64,000 nucleotides of DNA from Pseudofabraea citricarpa (Eukaryota > Ascomycota > Leotiomycetes > Helotiales > Dermateaceae): contig JAPWGK010000009.1 of NCBI GenBank assembly GCA_029641185.1, positions 1,460,938 to 1,524,937 of the forward strand, read 5' to 3'. The translations under genes and the position numbers were made by a program. The notes beneath the pieces were generated by a model. The model did not search any database, had not been told where the DNA came from, and was given only the letters and a program-made list of their open reading frames with translations. Positions 1 to 10,395 of this stretch are shown here, piece after piece. The number at the start of each line of letters is the position of its first letter. Position 1 is the first letter of the stretch.

Positions 1-1782
1 TGCGGCTCTTCGTCCAGTCTCGAATTGACTTATCCTTCCTTCGCGCTAACCGTCGTGCCGCATGCTTCTCTGCCTGTACTGTTCGCTTGATTATCTGCTG
101 CATCTTGCAGACTGGGGTGGGCGCGGGTTGGGACAGACTCGGCGTATGGTCTCTCTACTTCACGTTGATACTTTTTTTGGTCGAAGCTCACCTCGGATTG
201 AAATCAGGCTAGACCGCATCGGGATCCAGCTGTCGATGGTTCACGTGACATCTGGTTCAGGGGCTGACGTCTGGATTCTGGCCGCTGAGGCTCCACTTGT
301 GTTTACGACGCCTCCGCTGCCAATGAGCCATTTGCTGCAATATATCACGAACTTTAAAGCCCCATTCGAGAACCTGCTTATCACGGTTATAAATACTCGG
401 CGGTGATAACCCGGAATTTAGGCAGGCCGAACGCGCGAGAGAGAAGCGGAAGACGAGAGAGAGATGAATAGTGAGGAATAAGGGAAGCTGGAGTTCCAAT
501 GGTCGTCTCACTTGTTTACTTTCTTTCCTCAGGCTCCGGCCTCGACTTTACCTCCAGTCTCCCCATTCCGCCTTGGTGAGCTGCGCCACCTCTGGGGAGC
601 GTCGTCGTCAGGTCGGTCAGGGCTTCTTGCGGCGAAGACTGTCACTGAGCAGCTGAAGTCCGGAGCGGGCGCTTGAGATAGTAAAGGCTCGAAGTCGGGG
701 TCGGATGTAACGGTGCCAACGATAGCCTCCTTACTGCTCAAGTCGCTCAATTCAAGGAAGCTGTTGGTAAAGTGTTGCAGTCGGTAGATCATCATGCGCC
801 CGACATGGCCATTTAGCGATTGCGAGGCCAAGCAGAGAGAGGGAGATGGACTCACAGGCGGGTAGGAGGAGAAGAATAGATGTTACGAGGTACGAGGGGA
901 TATTGTGAGGGTGATAACCATTTATGAGAACAACAGTTATAGTAGTAGGAGTAGTTGCAAAGGAATCATCATGGCGTAGAGGCAGATGCAGATGCAGTAG
1001 TACAAAATGCATCATGTATTTATGCTGACTCTAAATACAAGCTATCCATGCTGGCTACGGGAGACACTCAGCTTAGACTTGTTATGATCTCCCGTGCATG
1101 AGACAGAAATAATCATGATGTTCGTGGGCCTACCTGTGATCCTGTCCGACGTTGGATTCTTGGGTTCTTGGGATCTTGGGTTCTTGATTGCTTCAACTAG
1201 TTCAGTGGTCTATAGTGCATAGCATAGTCCACAAACCAGAAGTCACAAGTCACAAGTCGCAAGTCACAAGTTCACAGGACAGGTAGTACTCCGTAGCTCA
1301 GCAGCAGCAGCAGCAGCACCAGCACCAGTGACCCGGGCCTGTGCCTGTGCCCTGCTGCAGTCAAAATCTGTCCCAGTTTTTGCCTCCCCCGAAGCTACAG
1401 GCTACAGGCTACAGGCTACAGACAGCACCTACACCCACCACCCACCACCTACGCTACCACTAATTCACCCCCTACAAGCCCCTAAAGCCCCTACAGCCCC
1501 TACAGCCCCCCTCCCACACCCCCCTCAAATTCGATATTCCGCCTTGTCGCCTCACTAACCTCAGGCAGCACAAACGCCAGCCAGCAACGCCCGTGCTTGC
1601 TCGCTCTCTCGTCTGCAGAAAGCAACGGCAATCAAGCAGCCTTTCATCATTCAACCTCAACCCAACATCACCCTTTCCATCTTCCCACCTCCAGCGATTC
1701 TCTTCAATCCCCAAGTCCACGTCGACCTCTGATCCCCTTCGATACCCTACTCCAACCCCTCTCCATCCTCCCGTCCGTCAAC
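1..1782. other. Gene-free left edge and rho1 upstream region
   Basis: I see no convincing gene here. The stretch holds simple repeats: repeated TTCTTGGG/ATCTTGGG words near 1157-1187, GTCACAAGT-like 9-mers near 1243-1272, a CAG run at about 1299-1318, and a GGCTACA repeat near 1397-1424. The last 220 bases before the rho1 start are C/T-rich, as is common in fungal 5' untranslated leaders of strongly expressed genes. A minus-strand open frame at 529-855 has no recognisable family and is weak. Confidence 0.6.
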
Positions 1783-2747
1783 ATGGCGGAGATCCGTAGA
1801 AAGCTCGTTATTGTAGGCGATGGTGCCTGCGGTAAGACCTGTTTGTTGATGTAAGTACCCATCTATCTATCTGGGCCCATTTAGCCTCACATTCGCCCAA
1901 TCTGCTCCGTGCTGATCTTGTTGCAGTGTATTCTCCAAGGGTACTTTCCCAGAGGTAAGGCTGCGTCAACTCCCCTCCCCCAAACAAGGCGAAACCCCGA
2001 CCTCACACCGGCTCCAACGACATCGCGTCAATCATTACAACACCCTCCCATATCACAACACGCTGGCAGATGGTTACACATGCAGGAATGTCGGGCTAAT
2101 GCGTTGGGCACTTAGGTCTATGTCCCAACTGTCTTCGAGAACTATGTTGCCGATGTCGAGGTTGATGGAAAGCACGTCGAGTTAGCTCTATGGGATACGG
2201 CTGGCCAAGAAGATTACGATCGTCTCCGACCTCTATCATACCCAGATTCGCATGTCATCCTCATCTGTTTCGCCGTCGACTCCCCAGATTCCTTGGATAA
2301 CGTTCAGGAGAAGGTACGCATCCCCCTGAGTTCATCGCGGATAAGGACGAACTAACACGTGCCTTGCTACAGTGGATCTCTGAAGTCCTTCACTTCTGCC
2401 AGGGGCTTCCTATCATCCTCGTGGGATGTAAGAAGGATTTGCGTTACGACCAGAAGACCATCGAGGAGCTCCACAAGACCAGCCAAAAGCCAGTTACCCC
2501 CGAACAGGTAAGCACATGTCATCCTCGGATATCCACCATAATTCATGGCACGGGCATGGTTAGGGCATAATAATGCGGAAGCTAACGCATTTGATAGGGT
2601 GAGGAGATCCGCAAGAAGATCGGAGCTTACAAGTATCTCGAGTGCTCAGCAAAGACCAATGAGGGTGTCCGTGAAGTCTTTGAACATGCCACGCGTGCGG
2701 CTCTCTTGACCAAGAAGAAGGAGAAGAAGAAGTGCATTGTTCTATAA
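1783..2747 (+). CDS. rho1: Rho1-type small GTPase
   Basis: Rho-family GTPase of the Rho1/RhoA type. In fungi Rho1 activates beta-1,3-glucan synthase and protein kinase C in cell-wall integrity signalling and controls actin at the plasma membrane. Five exons fit: 1783-1850, 1927-1954, 2116-2313, 2373-2507 and 2598-2747, giving 192 residues, close to the usual 193. Visible motifs are the P-loop GDGACGKT (12-19), the effector segment [12 protein letters not shown], the switch [11 protein letters not shown], and a C-terminal polylysine stretch before the CAAX box CIVL. The final leucine predicts geranylgeranylation. The second exon is only 28 nt. The start follows a C/T-rich leader. The long region downstream has no partner gene. 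The assignment as Rho1 rather than another Rho is based on near-complete agreement with the family core. Confidence 0.96.
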
Positions 2748-4700
2748 AGTCACCCTCATAATCTCTCTGGCCCGATGCGATCGGATTCTCCTTATATTCT
2801 CGAACCGGCTCGGCTACCCTGATGATGGGCGTGTGCCGGACATACGAGATGTTTGCTTGTAAGAGTAATAAGCTCTTATCCGGTAGTAAATCTATCAATT
2901 GTTGATAATCAATCGCCTCCCAATCAAATCCTCGCAAACCCTCTAAACTACGACCCTCTTGCTCTCAAATCCCGGGTTCGGAGCTCATCTCTTCAGCATG
3001 GATTCCGTGCTACGCTATTTCTCCTCTGTGCTGCGGTTTTTCGTTTTTTATCTTCTCTGTCTGCAAGATCTTTTTTTCTCCGTGGTTTTTCCTTCTTGTG
3101 CGGTTAAGAGTGGAATCTGGTATCATAAGGACTATGCGTGCCGTGTTTTGCGTTCGTTCTTCCCCTTGGGTGCTGCTTTGTGTTGTTGAATGATTAGGGG
3201 GCGAAGGTGAAGGTGAACTATTGCAGGGAAGGACAATTGGAACGGCGGCTGCGCATTCTGTATGGTGTAATAGCAATAGGCGTAGTCTATCAAGAGATGT
3301 TTTTCGAATTTTTGTGCTGTGAGTTTCTCTATAAGTGTTAGCCCTGACCCAACTTTTCAAGGGCCTGTTATTCTGTATATGGCCATGTACCTCTGAAAAC
3401 CCGGTGACCAAGTTTCGGGTCTGCTCTGACTAGGTCTGAGTGCTATGGTATGGCTTACTATGCAATGATGTACTATGCTAGCTAGTAACTTGAAACACAC
3501 AGTACATCTCTGTTTCCAAATGTACCGAAAGTCCGCAGCCAATAAGCAGTAGGTTTATCTTCTTCGCCCCTATATCTAATGCTCAATTCTCGGTTATCAA
3601 TTCCCAATTCTCAATCCCCACCCAGGTACTTGAGACATCTATCTGTTGTTGGCCCTCTCTGCTTCTTGGGCTTATAGATGGGAGGTGAGAAGTGGACGGT
3701 ACTGCGTACCGGCCTTGAACTCAAATAAAACATAGTTAAGTTAGGTAGGCCGGTAAGGAACACTGGCTGGTTGTTTTGTGAATTACCAGTTAGTGACTTC
3801 TTGTTCTTTTATTTTGTTTTGTGTATATCTGTAGTCTACTGCGCGTCTCTTTGGGTTTCTTGCTTTGTGGCTTCTAGGTTGGTTTTGATAGGGCTTTCCA
3901 TGGAGAGGAGGTCGGCTTTTAGGTTTTTCTTTCTTGCTTCTTCTTCTTCTTGAGATTGATGGGAGGGGATCGTAGCATGCAATATATAAGTATTGGGAGA
4001 TGGCTTGTTAGCTGTTAAATAACGTGGTTCGTGACATTACTTCATGATGCACTCATGCACCTGTAACCAGGCACACTGCACAAAATACGAACAACTGCAG
4101 TTAAATCTTCTGGTTTCCGATTTTGCTCTTGGTCAGTATACTGCTAAGTACACTTATAGGGGAGATCGGACGCCTGTTGCCATTGCCTATATGTCTTTTG
4201 GAAGGAGTCTTCCGTCTCTCTTTTTAATCAACACATCCATCCTTGCCACCAGCTTACGTCCTGAATCTAAGGCTTTGAGGTTTGTGCTCTCCACTAATAT
4301 TATGCTTTCGTAATATCACACTGTCATCATTCTACTCACAACCTCGTGCAACTCTGAATCAGTAACCCCATTTTATATCTTTCCTGAATTTAGAAATGAA
4401 TCATAGCGGCCATTGCGGTTCGGCTAAAGAAAACAGCAAAGGAGATCAACAACATAATAAACTGATGTGGCGGCCTATTGGTCTGTGTTAACGTGCTAAA
4501 CAGCGGATAGGTGATGTATAACTATAGTTAGTACTGGCCTTTAACATGCCTAGAAGACGTTTCCTACCAATGCGGATTCTATCTACATGACAGGCTCTTT
4601 ATAAGAGATTCGGGTCTCCGCACGTGGCAGCAGCAGGAATACTTTGTTCATAAAGGGAAGAAGAAGATTCTGTGGACTTTTTTAATCACGACAGGACAAA
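2748..4700. other. Gene-free region downstream of rho1
   Basis: About 2 kb with only short open frames and normal base composition. It probably includes the rho1 3' untranslated region. I see no conserved coding segment, RNA gene or ordered repeat. Confidence 0.5.
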
Positions 4701-6050
4701 ACAAAGAACTATCTAGCGTTTCAATAACTCGTAGGCCTATATAATCATAGGATTTGGTGCTATAGCTAAAGTTATTAAGCATATGTTTAGAATATCACTC
4801 GTTTCTTTTGTGAAATAGTAGATTTTAAAGCCTTTATATACAAACAGGGCTATTTTTCATCTAATCAGACTATACTAAAGACAGAATATATTTGAAGATT
4901 AAGGTTAGTTGCTAGTACTTGCTATAAATTAATATTATAAAAGTAACAGGGGAAAGAAATCGACTACCTTATAGCAGCCCCTTTTATATTATACTATAGC
5001 CTTTATACTAACACCTCCCTATTATATTTAGCTAGAGTATATCTTAAGTTATTATACAAGTAAGTATCTAGTTTAACTAGAGTATCAGGTCTAACCCTCT
5101 TCTAATACACACACCTACCTCTAGGAGTTATTATATAGATTAGTTATCCTACAAAATAGAACGAGCACGCTATAAGTTAATAACATCCAAACAATTTAGG
5201 TTAAATACTTATATTAGAGCTAGGGTTACGAGACGGGCCGAGCAAAGGCGAACTTAACGCCCGCAAGCGACAAGAGGATCCTATATAATATCGAGAAGTC
5301 CTTAATCGGATTAATAGATACAAGCATATAGTAAAGCGAACAAGAAAAGCTTCGAAGATATATCGTAGTATAATATTAGGAACAGGTATTACTACTATCT
5401 AACTACCTAGAGTATCTAAATATATAATCGTCTCGAATATCTTATCAGAAATATAATATACGAGTATTCGAGCTATAATACCTCTATAGATTTATATAAC
5501 AGATCTAACTTGGTTAGGTTCTAGGTTAGTACCTTAGTCTCCTTATATTTATAAAGCTAACCGCAAATTATAAAACGGCGGCTATAGCTTTCTCGACCGT
5601 TAAGGAAACTATAGACGTATACTAATACCTGCGTACTACGAGGGGAGCGGCAGCCGGTAGTACGATCAACGTTATCTATAATCTCGAGCAGACGCCTTAG
5701 CTATTATATATTGATACTCCGTCTAAAGACTTCTTTTAAGATATGAGACGAGTCAGAATTTCAAAAATATCCGTACGATATACACGACGAAAATTGGGAC
5801 ACTTATCTCTCCCCCTCCAGATATTATATAACACGTAACTGTTATATGTTGAAATCCTGCCGAAAGGCTACCCTTTTGACACGGGATGAGTTAGAATCTC
5901 AAGATACCTATACGATACGTACGACGATTATATCTATAGCAAGAAGATTTGACATTAGACCCAAATAAACATTCGGCTTACATGAGACCTCCCTAAACGC
6001 TACCTTACAGCCTTATCTAATCATATATTTCTTATTACTGTGATTTTTGT
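4700..6050. repeat. AT-rich decayed repeat DNA
   Basis: The sequence becomes A+T-rich with many TA steps and frequent stops in all frames, which fits an old transposable element damaged by RIP. No domain could be read. Inside it a segment of about 55 bp at about 5741-5797 recurs imperfectly at about 5881-5935; the shared words include GAGTYAGAATYTCAA and TACGATAYRYACGACGA. This could be an LTR or internal repeat remnant. Islands of higher GC, such as near 5225-5275, suggest patchy mutation. Confidence 0.5.
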
Positions 6051-7189
6051 AGTAATTCCCACACCCTCTTGACTAACCTTGCCTGTCCTCACGTAAAACT
6101 CGAGGACGGATCATTTGCAATACGCCCTAATAATCGGACCTCGGAAAACCAAACCTCAAGAGTTTCTGCTATTGAGACAATGAGCTCCTCGAACGATATG
6201 CTAAAGTAGGCAGCAGCTATCCAAACGAAGCAAGTAGAATTATCAAGAGTGAACAACACAACTACCCCGAATCCTGTGAGGAAATGGCCATATAAAAACG
6301 GCTATCAGATCGACACGGCATTCTCTAAGGGACGGTAAAAAAAACCGTTATGCTCTCGTTCCAGAACCTTTTAGCTTATGGATTTGGTCTAAAAAGGAAC
6401 AGACATACCTCAACCTCACCCTCGGACAATAATCTCGGAACCGACCTCTCATCAGACATATTAGGGTGTTGAAAGGTGGCGGTGCTGTTAACACCATTTC
6501 AGAGATGCAAAGTGCCAAGGCTGCTTCGACAAATTTTCTCAATTTTGGTAATACTATTGATTCCTCGGCCCAGATAATAATCCAGGGTCTTGTTTGAATC
6601 CTCAACCAAAGTGGGTTTGTCTCCACTATTAGATCTCGAGACGAAGCTGCATAACGCCAACCATCATGACTACCATAGCTCGCAAATCGTAATGCTAATA
6701 CTCTCGAAAGGTAACTTAAAGTAATGTTGGAGAAAACGAAGATTGAACCTGGTCTTGTTTATGTTGAATGATAACTAAGGAAAACTTAAATTGATACTTA
6801 ATGGTAGCACTGACAGGGTCGTGTCTTTGGCGTATTACTACAAAGGCTAATATACTTTCCTTTTTGTAAATTGAATAGGTGGCTGGGAGGCTACATGGAC
6901 TTTGATACTTTCACTATCTGCGTTTTAGACTTCAAGCGTAATGGAAATAGCTCTATAGAAGAATTACGGTAGCACTAGGATGGTAGAGAATCCACTTTGT
7001 TTATATGTGTTATATACTAGACCAGAAAATCACAGGTGGGTATTTTAATAACTTCTAATCTAAGTTTTTCAACTCGTAAAAAAGAAAAGTAGAAGGCTGG
7101 TATTACTTAAAGCCTTGGTCAGCTCATGCTCTACGGTTTGAAACAGGTAGGGAATAAGAGACTTACTCCGCCTGACAGATTATAGAACA
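6051..7189. other. Gene-free region, origin unclear
   Basis: Mixed composition with only short open frames. The longest is 92 codons on the minus strand at 6348-6626 and has no recognisable family. It may be further transposon remnant, but nothing supports a specific call. Confidence 0.35.
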
Positions 7190-7570
7190 AGCATCAACAA
7201 CCGCTAAATAAACGCTAACAACTATAAGAAATTATCCATTGACCGCCGTTTTTCTAGGACGTTAAGGAAATCATAACCTTCTTAACAACTAGACAGTTGT
7301 CGGATAATCGAATAAGTTTTAACAACCGTCAAATAAACGCTAATAATCACTAGAAATCGTTTATCAGCCGCCGTTTTTCTAAGACGTTAAGGAAAGTATA
7401 ACCTTCTTAATAACTAGACAATTGTCTGACAATCGAATAAGCATTGACAACCGTTGATAAAACGCCAATAACCGCAAGTAATTGTTTATTAACCGCTGTT
7501 TTCTAAGACGTCAAGGAAAGCATAACCTTCCCCTTCTTAACTAGACAGTTGTCGGATAAGCGAGCGACAA
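7190..7570. repeat. Tandem array, three ~124 bp units
   Basis: Three diverged head-to-tail copies with a spacing of 124-125 bp, anchored on the word GACGTYAAGGAA at 7258, 7383 and 7507. Each copy also carries CCGCYGTTTTTCTA upstream and CTAGACARTTGTCKGA downstream. Copies differ by scattered transitions, so the array is not recent. No reading frame runs through it. Confidence 0.8.
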
Positions 7571-7584
7571 GCGAGCAATAGGGG

Positions 7585-8370
7585 GTAAGCAAAGCTGCCC
7601 TACCGACTATACAGCTGGCTTGTAAGAACCAACAACATTGTCTTCTTGACAACTACGCACTTCAATCTAAAAACCTCGAACTCCTCGATCATCACGATTT
7701 AAGCACTCGTCGAATGTGTAAGCAACACTTAAGTGAGCACCTTTAGGTAAGTTAACGTGTCTACTCCACTAACCACACAAACCAACTTATAAGAACTAAC
7801 ATCATAGTATTGTTGACGAACTGAGCACTTCAAGCAAACCTTCAACAGGTGAACTTCTCGAGCATCACGACTTGAGCACTCGTTGGATGAATGAGCAAGC
7901 AACCTCAGGTAAGTTAACGTGCCTACTCCACTAACCACACAACCAACTTATGAGAACCAACATCAGAGCACTATCAACGAACCGAGTACGTTGAGCAAGC
8001 ATCTAACAGGTGAACTTCTCGAGTATCACGATTTGAGCACTCGCCGAATGAACGAGCAAACAACCTCAGGTAAGTCAACGTGCCCACTGACCATGCAATC
8101 AGCTTGCAAGAACTAATATCGTAGCTCTATTAACGAATTGAGCACTTCGAGAAAACGCCCAACGACCGCACGACAAGTGAGCAACCTCAAGTAAGTAAGC
8201 GTGCCTACTCCACTGACCATGCAGCCAGCTTACAAGAGCCAACTTCATAGCTCTATTAACGAATTGAGCACTTCGAGCAACGAGCGAACGACAAGTGAGC
8301 AGCACCGAATACCAGGTAAGCCAAGGTGCTCTACTGACTATGCACTGGCCCTTCGGAACTGACACCATGG
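7585..8370. repeat. Tandem array of ~162/122 bp units with GTAAG junctions
   Basis: Head-to-tail units begin with GTAAGT or GTAAGC at 7585, 7747, 7909, 8070, 8191 and 8316. Spacing is therefore 162, 162, 161, 121 and 125 bp; the last two units lack about 40 bp. In most units the junction reads like a 5' splice site. Units 2 and 3 have a CACTAACCAC segment about 20 bp downstream that resembles a branch site, followed by an AG at intron-like distance. Each unit also contains GAGCAC and ATCACGA-type words. No long reading frame runs through the array. It may be a spliced non-coding leader or simply a satellite-like repeat. Confidence 0.8.
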
Positions 8371-8544
8371 CTAGATTCTGTTCAATTGTTGCAAACGCAT
8401 TATCTTGATCCGCCGCAATTTGTGGCTGCGGTTCTTGTGTGCATCGCAGATCTTGGTGGTGCTTATCCCAATAAGAACAAGTTCACACTTTGTCCGCAGC
8501 GTCTTCTTTGATACCATCGACAAGGAGACATCTTCACAGAACCC

Positions 8545-9060
8545 CAAGACCAAGAAGATCACAGTCTATCCAAACCCTCTTCGAAAAACTGTCGTACTGT
8601 CGACAACAAACGACCAGGAGATATCACCACCTCGTACTTGTCTTCAAGCAATAACCGTAGAGTAAGAAGCCCACAGTCTATTCAAAGCCTCTTCGAAATA
8701 CTGTCGACAACAAACGACCAGGAGAGATCACCACTTGGCACTTGTCTTTAAGCAAGAACCGCAGAGTAAGAAGCCCACAGTCTATCCAAAGCCTCTTCGA
8801 AATACTGTCGACAACAAACGACCAGGAGAGATCACCACTTGGAATTTGTCTTTAAGCAAGAACCGCAGAGTAAGAAGACCACAGTCTATCCAAAGCCTCT
8901 CAACGCCGTCGACAAAAGACAACGAGATATCACCACTGAGTCCTTGCCCCAAGCAAGAACCGCCAGAGTAAGAAGACCACAGTCCATCAAGAACGTCTTC
9001 TCAACACCGTCGACAAAGTGCAAAGGAGGTATCGACACTCGGCATCAAACCAGAACCGCC
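8545..9060. repeat. Tandem array, five ~104 bp units
   Basis: Copies are anchored on ACAGTCTAT or ACAGTCCAT at 8561, 8673, 8777, 8881 and 8979, so the spacings are 112, 104, 104 and 98 bp. The two central units are nearly identical, which points to recent duplication or conversion. Because 104 is not a multiple of three, a reading frame shifts from unit to unit. Each unit contains CAGAGTAAGAAG, another GTAAG. The array ends about 70 bp before the start codon of the gene at 9128 and may lie in its promoter or 5' leader. Confidence 0.85.
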
Positions 9061-9127
9061 AAAGCCGCATACTGTACTGTCGCCAAGCCCCTCATTCCGA
9101 GAAGAAGAGAGAAAGAAATCTTCCAAG

Positions 9128-10201
9128 ATGTGTCTCACCACCCTGTACGGCTACGCGGACTGTGCCTGTCTTCGCAAAGTCCACGTCATTTGCCAGCCCT
9201 ACATTCGCCAGACTCATAAACAAATCGACGACAGCCCTTGCAAAGAGCAGGTATTTGATGCCTGCGTCGAAGTCGGAACGTGTGGCGACCCCAAGGAGAA
9301 CCCAGAAGTATGCAAGCAATGGTTCGGGCGGGAGGTCGAAGAGTGGGAGTTTGAGTCCGAGAAGCAATACAGCGCTCGGCTGGCTGCTCCTCCTCCCAGC
9401 GTCTGGGACCCGGAGGAGGAGCACCAGGCCGAGATGGACTCTGCCGTCGAGAGGTTGGAGGGCATGGATATTGACGACGAAGACAGCGATGACGAAGACA
9501 ACGATAACGAGAACGTCGATCCTGCTTCTACTTCTTTCGCTGCCATTCCTCATGTTGCTGCCAAGGATGCTGAGCACAACAAAGATGACGCACTGAAGAG
9601 CTCTAAGCGTGTCAGGTTTGCTGTTTCTCGTGTCGAAGAGAGTATCCAAGCTTTCGACAGTGAACGTCGCGCTCGCCTGGAAGCAGAGTCCCGCTGGGCT
9701 CTCAAAGCAGCCAAAGAGCAGCACTCCAAAGAGGCAACCCAGAACAAGGTCGGAGGAGAGCTCGATAAGAAGCGGAAGTGGATCACTGACGATTCCGACG
9801 AGGAGGAAGAGGAGGAGCAGCAGACACTTCCAGCGTTGAAGAGAGTTAGTTCCGAGGATGCGCAAGAGGTCGCCATGGCCCATCCAGCTTCAGAAATCCA
9901 ATCCGAGGATGGCATCGACCATCAATATTTCGATCTTCGTGCAGAAGTGCAAATTCAAGACAGGCTCTACCACGCGACGGAAGAAGTTGATTCTGAAGAT
10001 GAAGGAGATATTATGGACGAGGAAGATGATATCCTAACGGTATATCAAGAAGAATATGATGGCGACGGAGAAGACCTCATGGAGGATGATAACAACGAGG
10101 ATAGTGATGAGGATAGCGATGAGGATGGTAACGAGGATAGTGACGAGGATAGCGATAAGGATAGTGACGAGAGTGAGGAAGATTACCTGGGCCCCATCTA
10201 G
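9128..10201 (+). CDS. Unrecognised Cys-rich, acidic-tailed protein
   Basis: A single-exon frame of 357 residues that I cannot place in a family. The first 62 residues hold eight cysteines (2, 12, 14, 22, 38, 46, 52, 62), too regular to be chance, and could form a disulphide or metal-binding module. There is no signal peptide, so a zinc-binding cytosolic or nuclear domain is as likely. The rest is charged: an acidic patch near 115-135, a basic KKRKW nuclear-localisation-like motif followed by a run of acidic residues, and a C-terminal tail made mostly of Asp, Glu and Ser with DEDS repeats. Acidic tails of this kind occur in histone or RNA-associated proteins, but function here is unknown. Three tandem arrays sit directly upstream. 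Confidence 0.7.
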   Translation: MCLTTLYGYADCACLRKVHVICQPYIRQTHKQIDDSPCKEQVFDACVEVGTCGDPKENPEVCKQWFGREVEEWEFESEKQYSARLAAPPPSVWDPEEEHQAEMDSAVERLEGMDIDDEDSDDEDNDNENVDPASTSFAAIPHVAAKDAEHNKDDALKSSKRVRFAVSRVEESIQAFDSERRARLEAESRWALKAAKEQHSKEATQNKVGGELDKKRKWITDDSDEEEEEEQQTLPALKRVSSEDAQEVAMAHPASEIQSEDGIDHQYFDLRAEVQIQDRLYHATEEVDSEDEGDIMDEEDDILTVYQEEYDGDGEDLMEDDNNEDSDEDSDEDGNEDSDEDSDKDSDESEEDYLGPI

Positions 10202-10395
10202 ATAAACTGTCACGTATGAGTATTAGAGTAATATGCAACAAGACTCTTGCATAACCTCTGGGCCTTGGAAAAGAAAAACCGAATTTTTCTCCTAGGGTCC
10301 AATACCTAGGAGCAGAAGATTGGGCAAGAAGAAGTAGAAACGGCACGAATCAATGTCTAGTTGTAAAGCAATGTAAATTCTATTCTTTGTTGCGT

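Noticed and set aside
7585..9060. CRISPR-like array
   Set aside because: Units are long, contiguous and without unique spacers, and the organism is a fungus.
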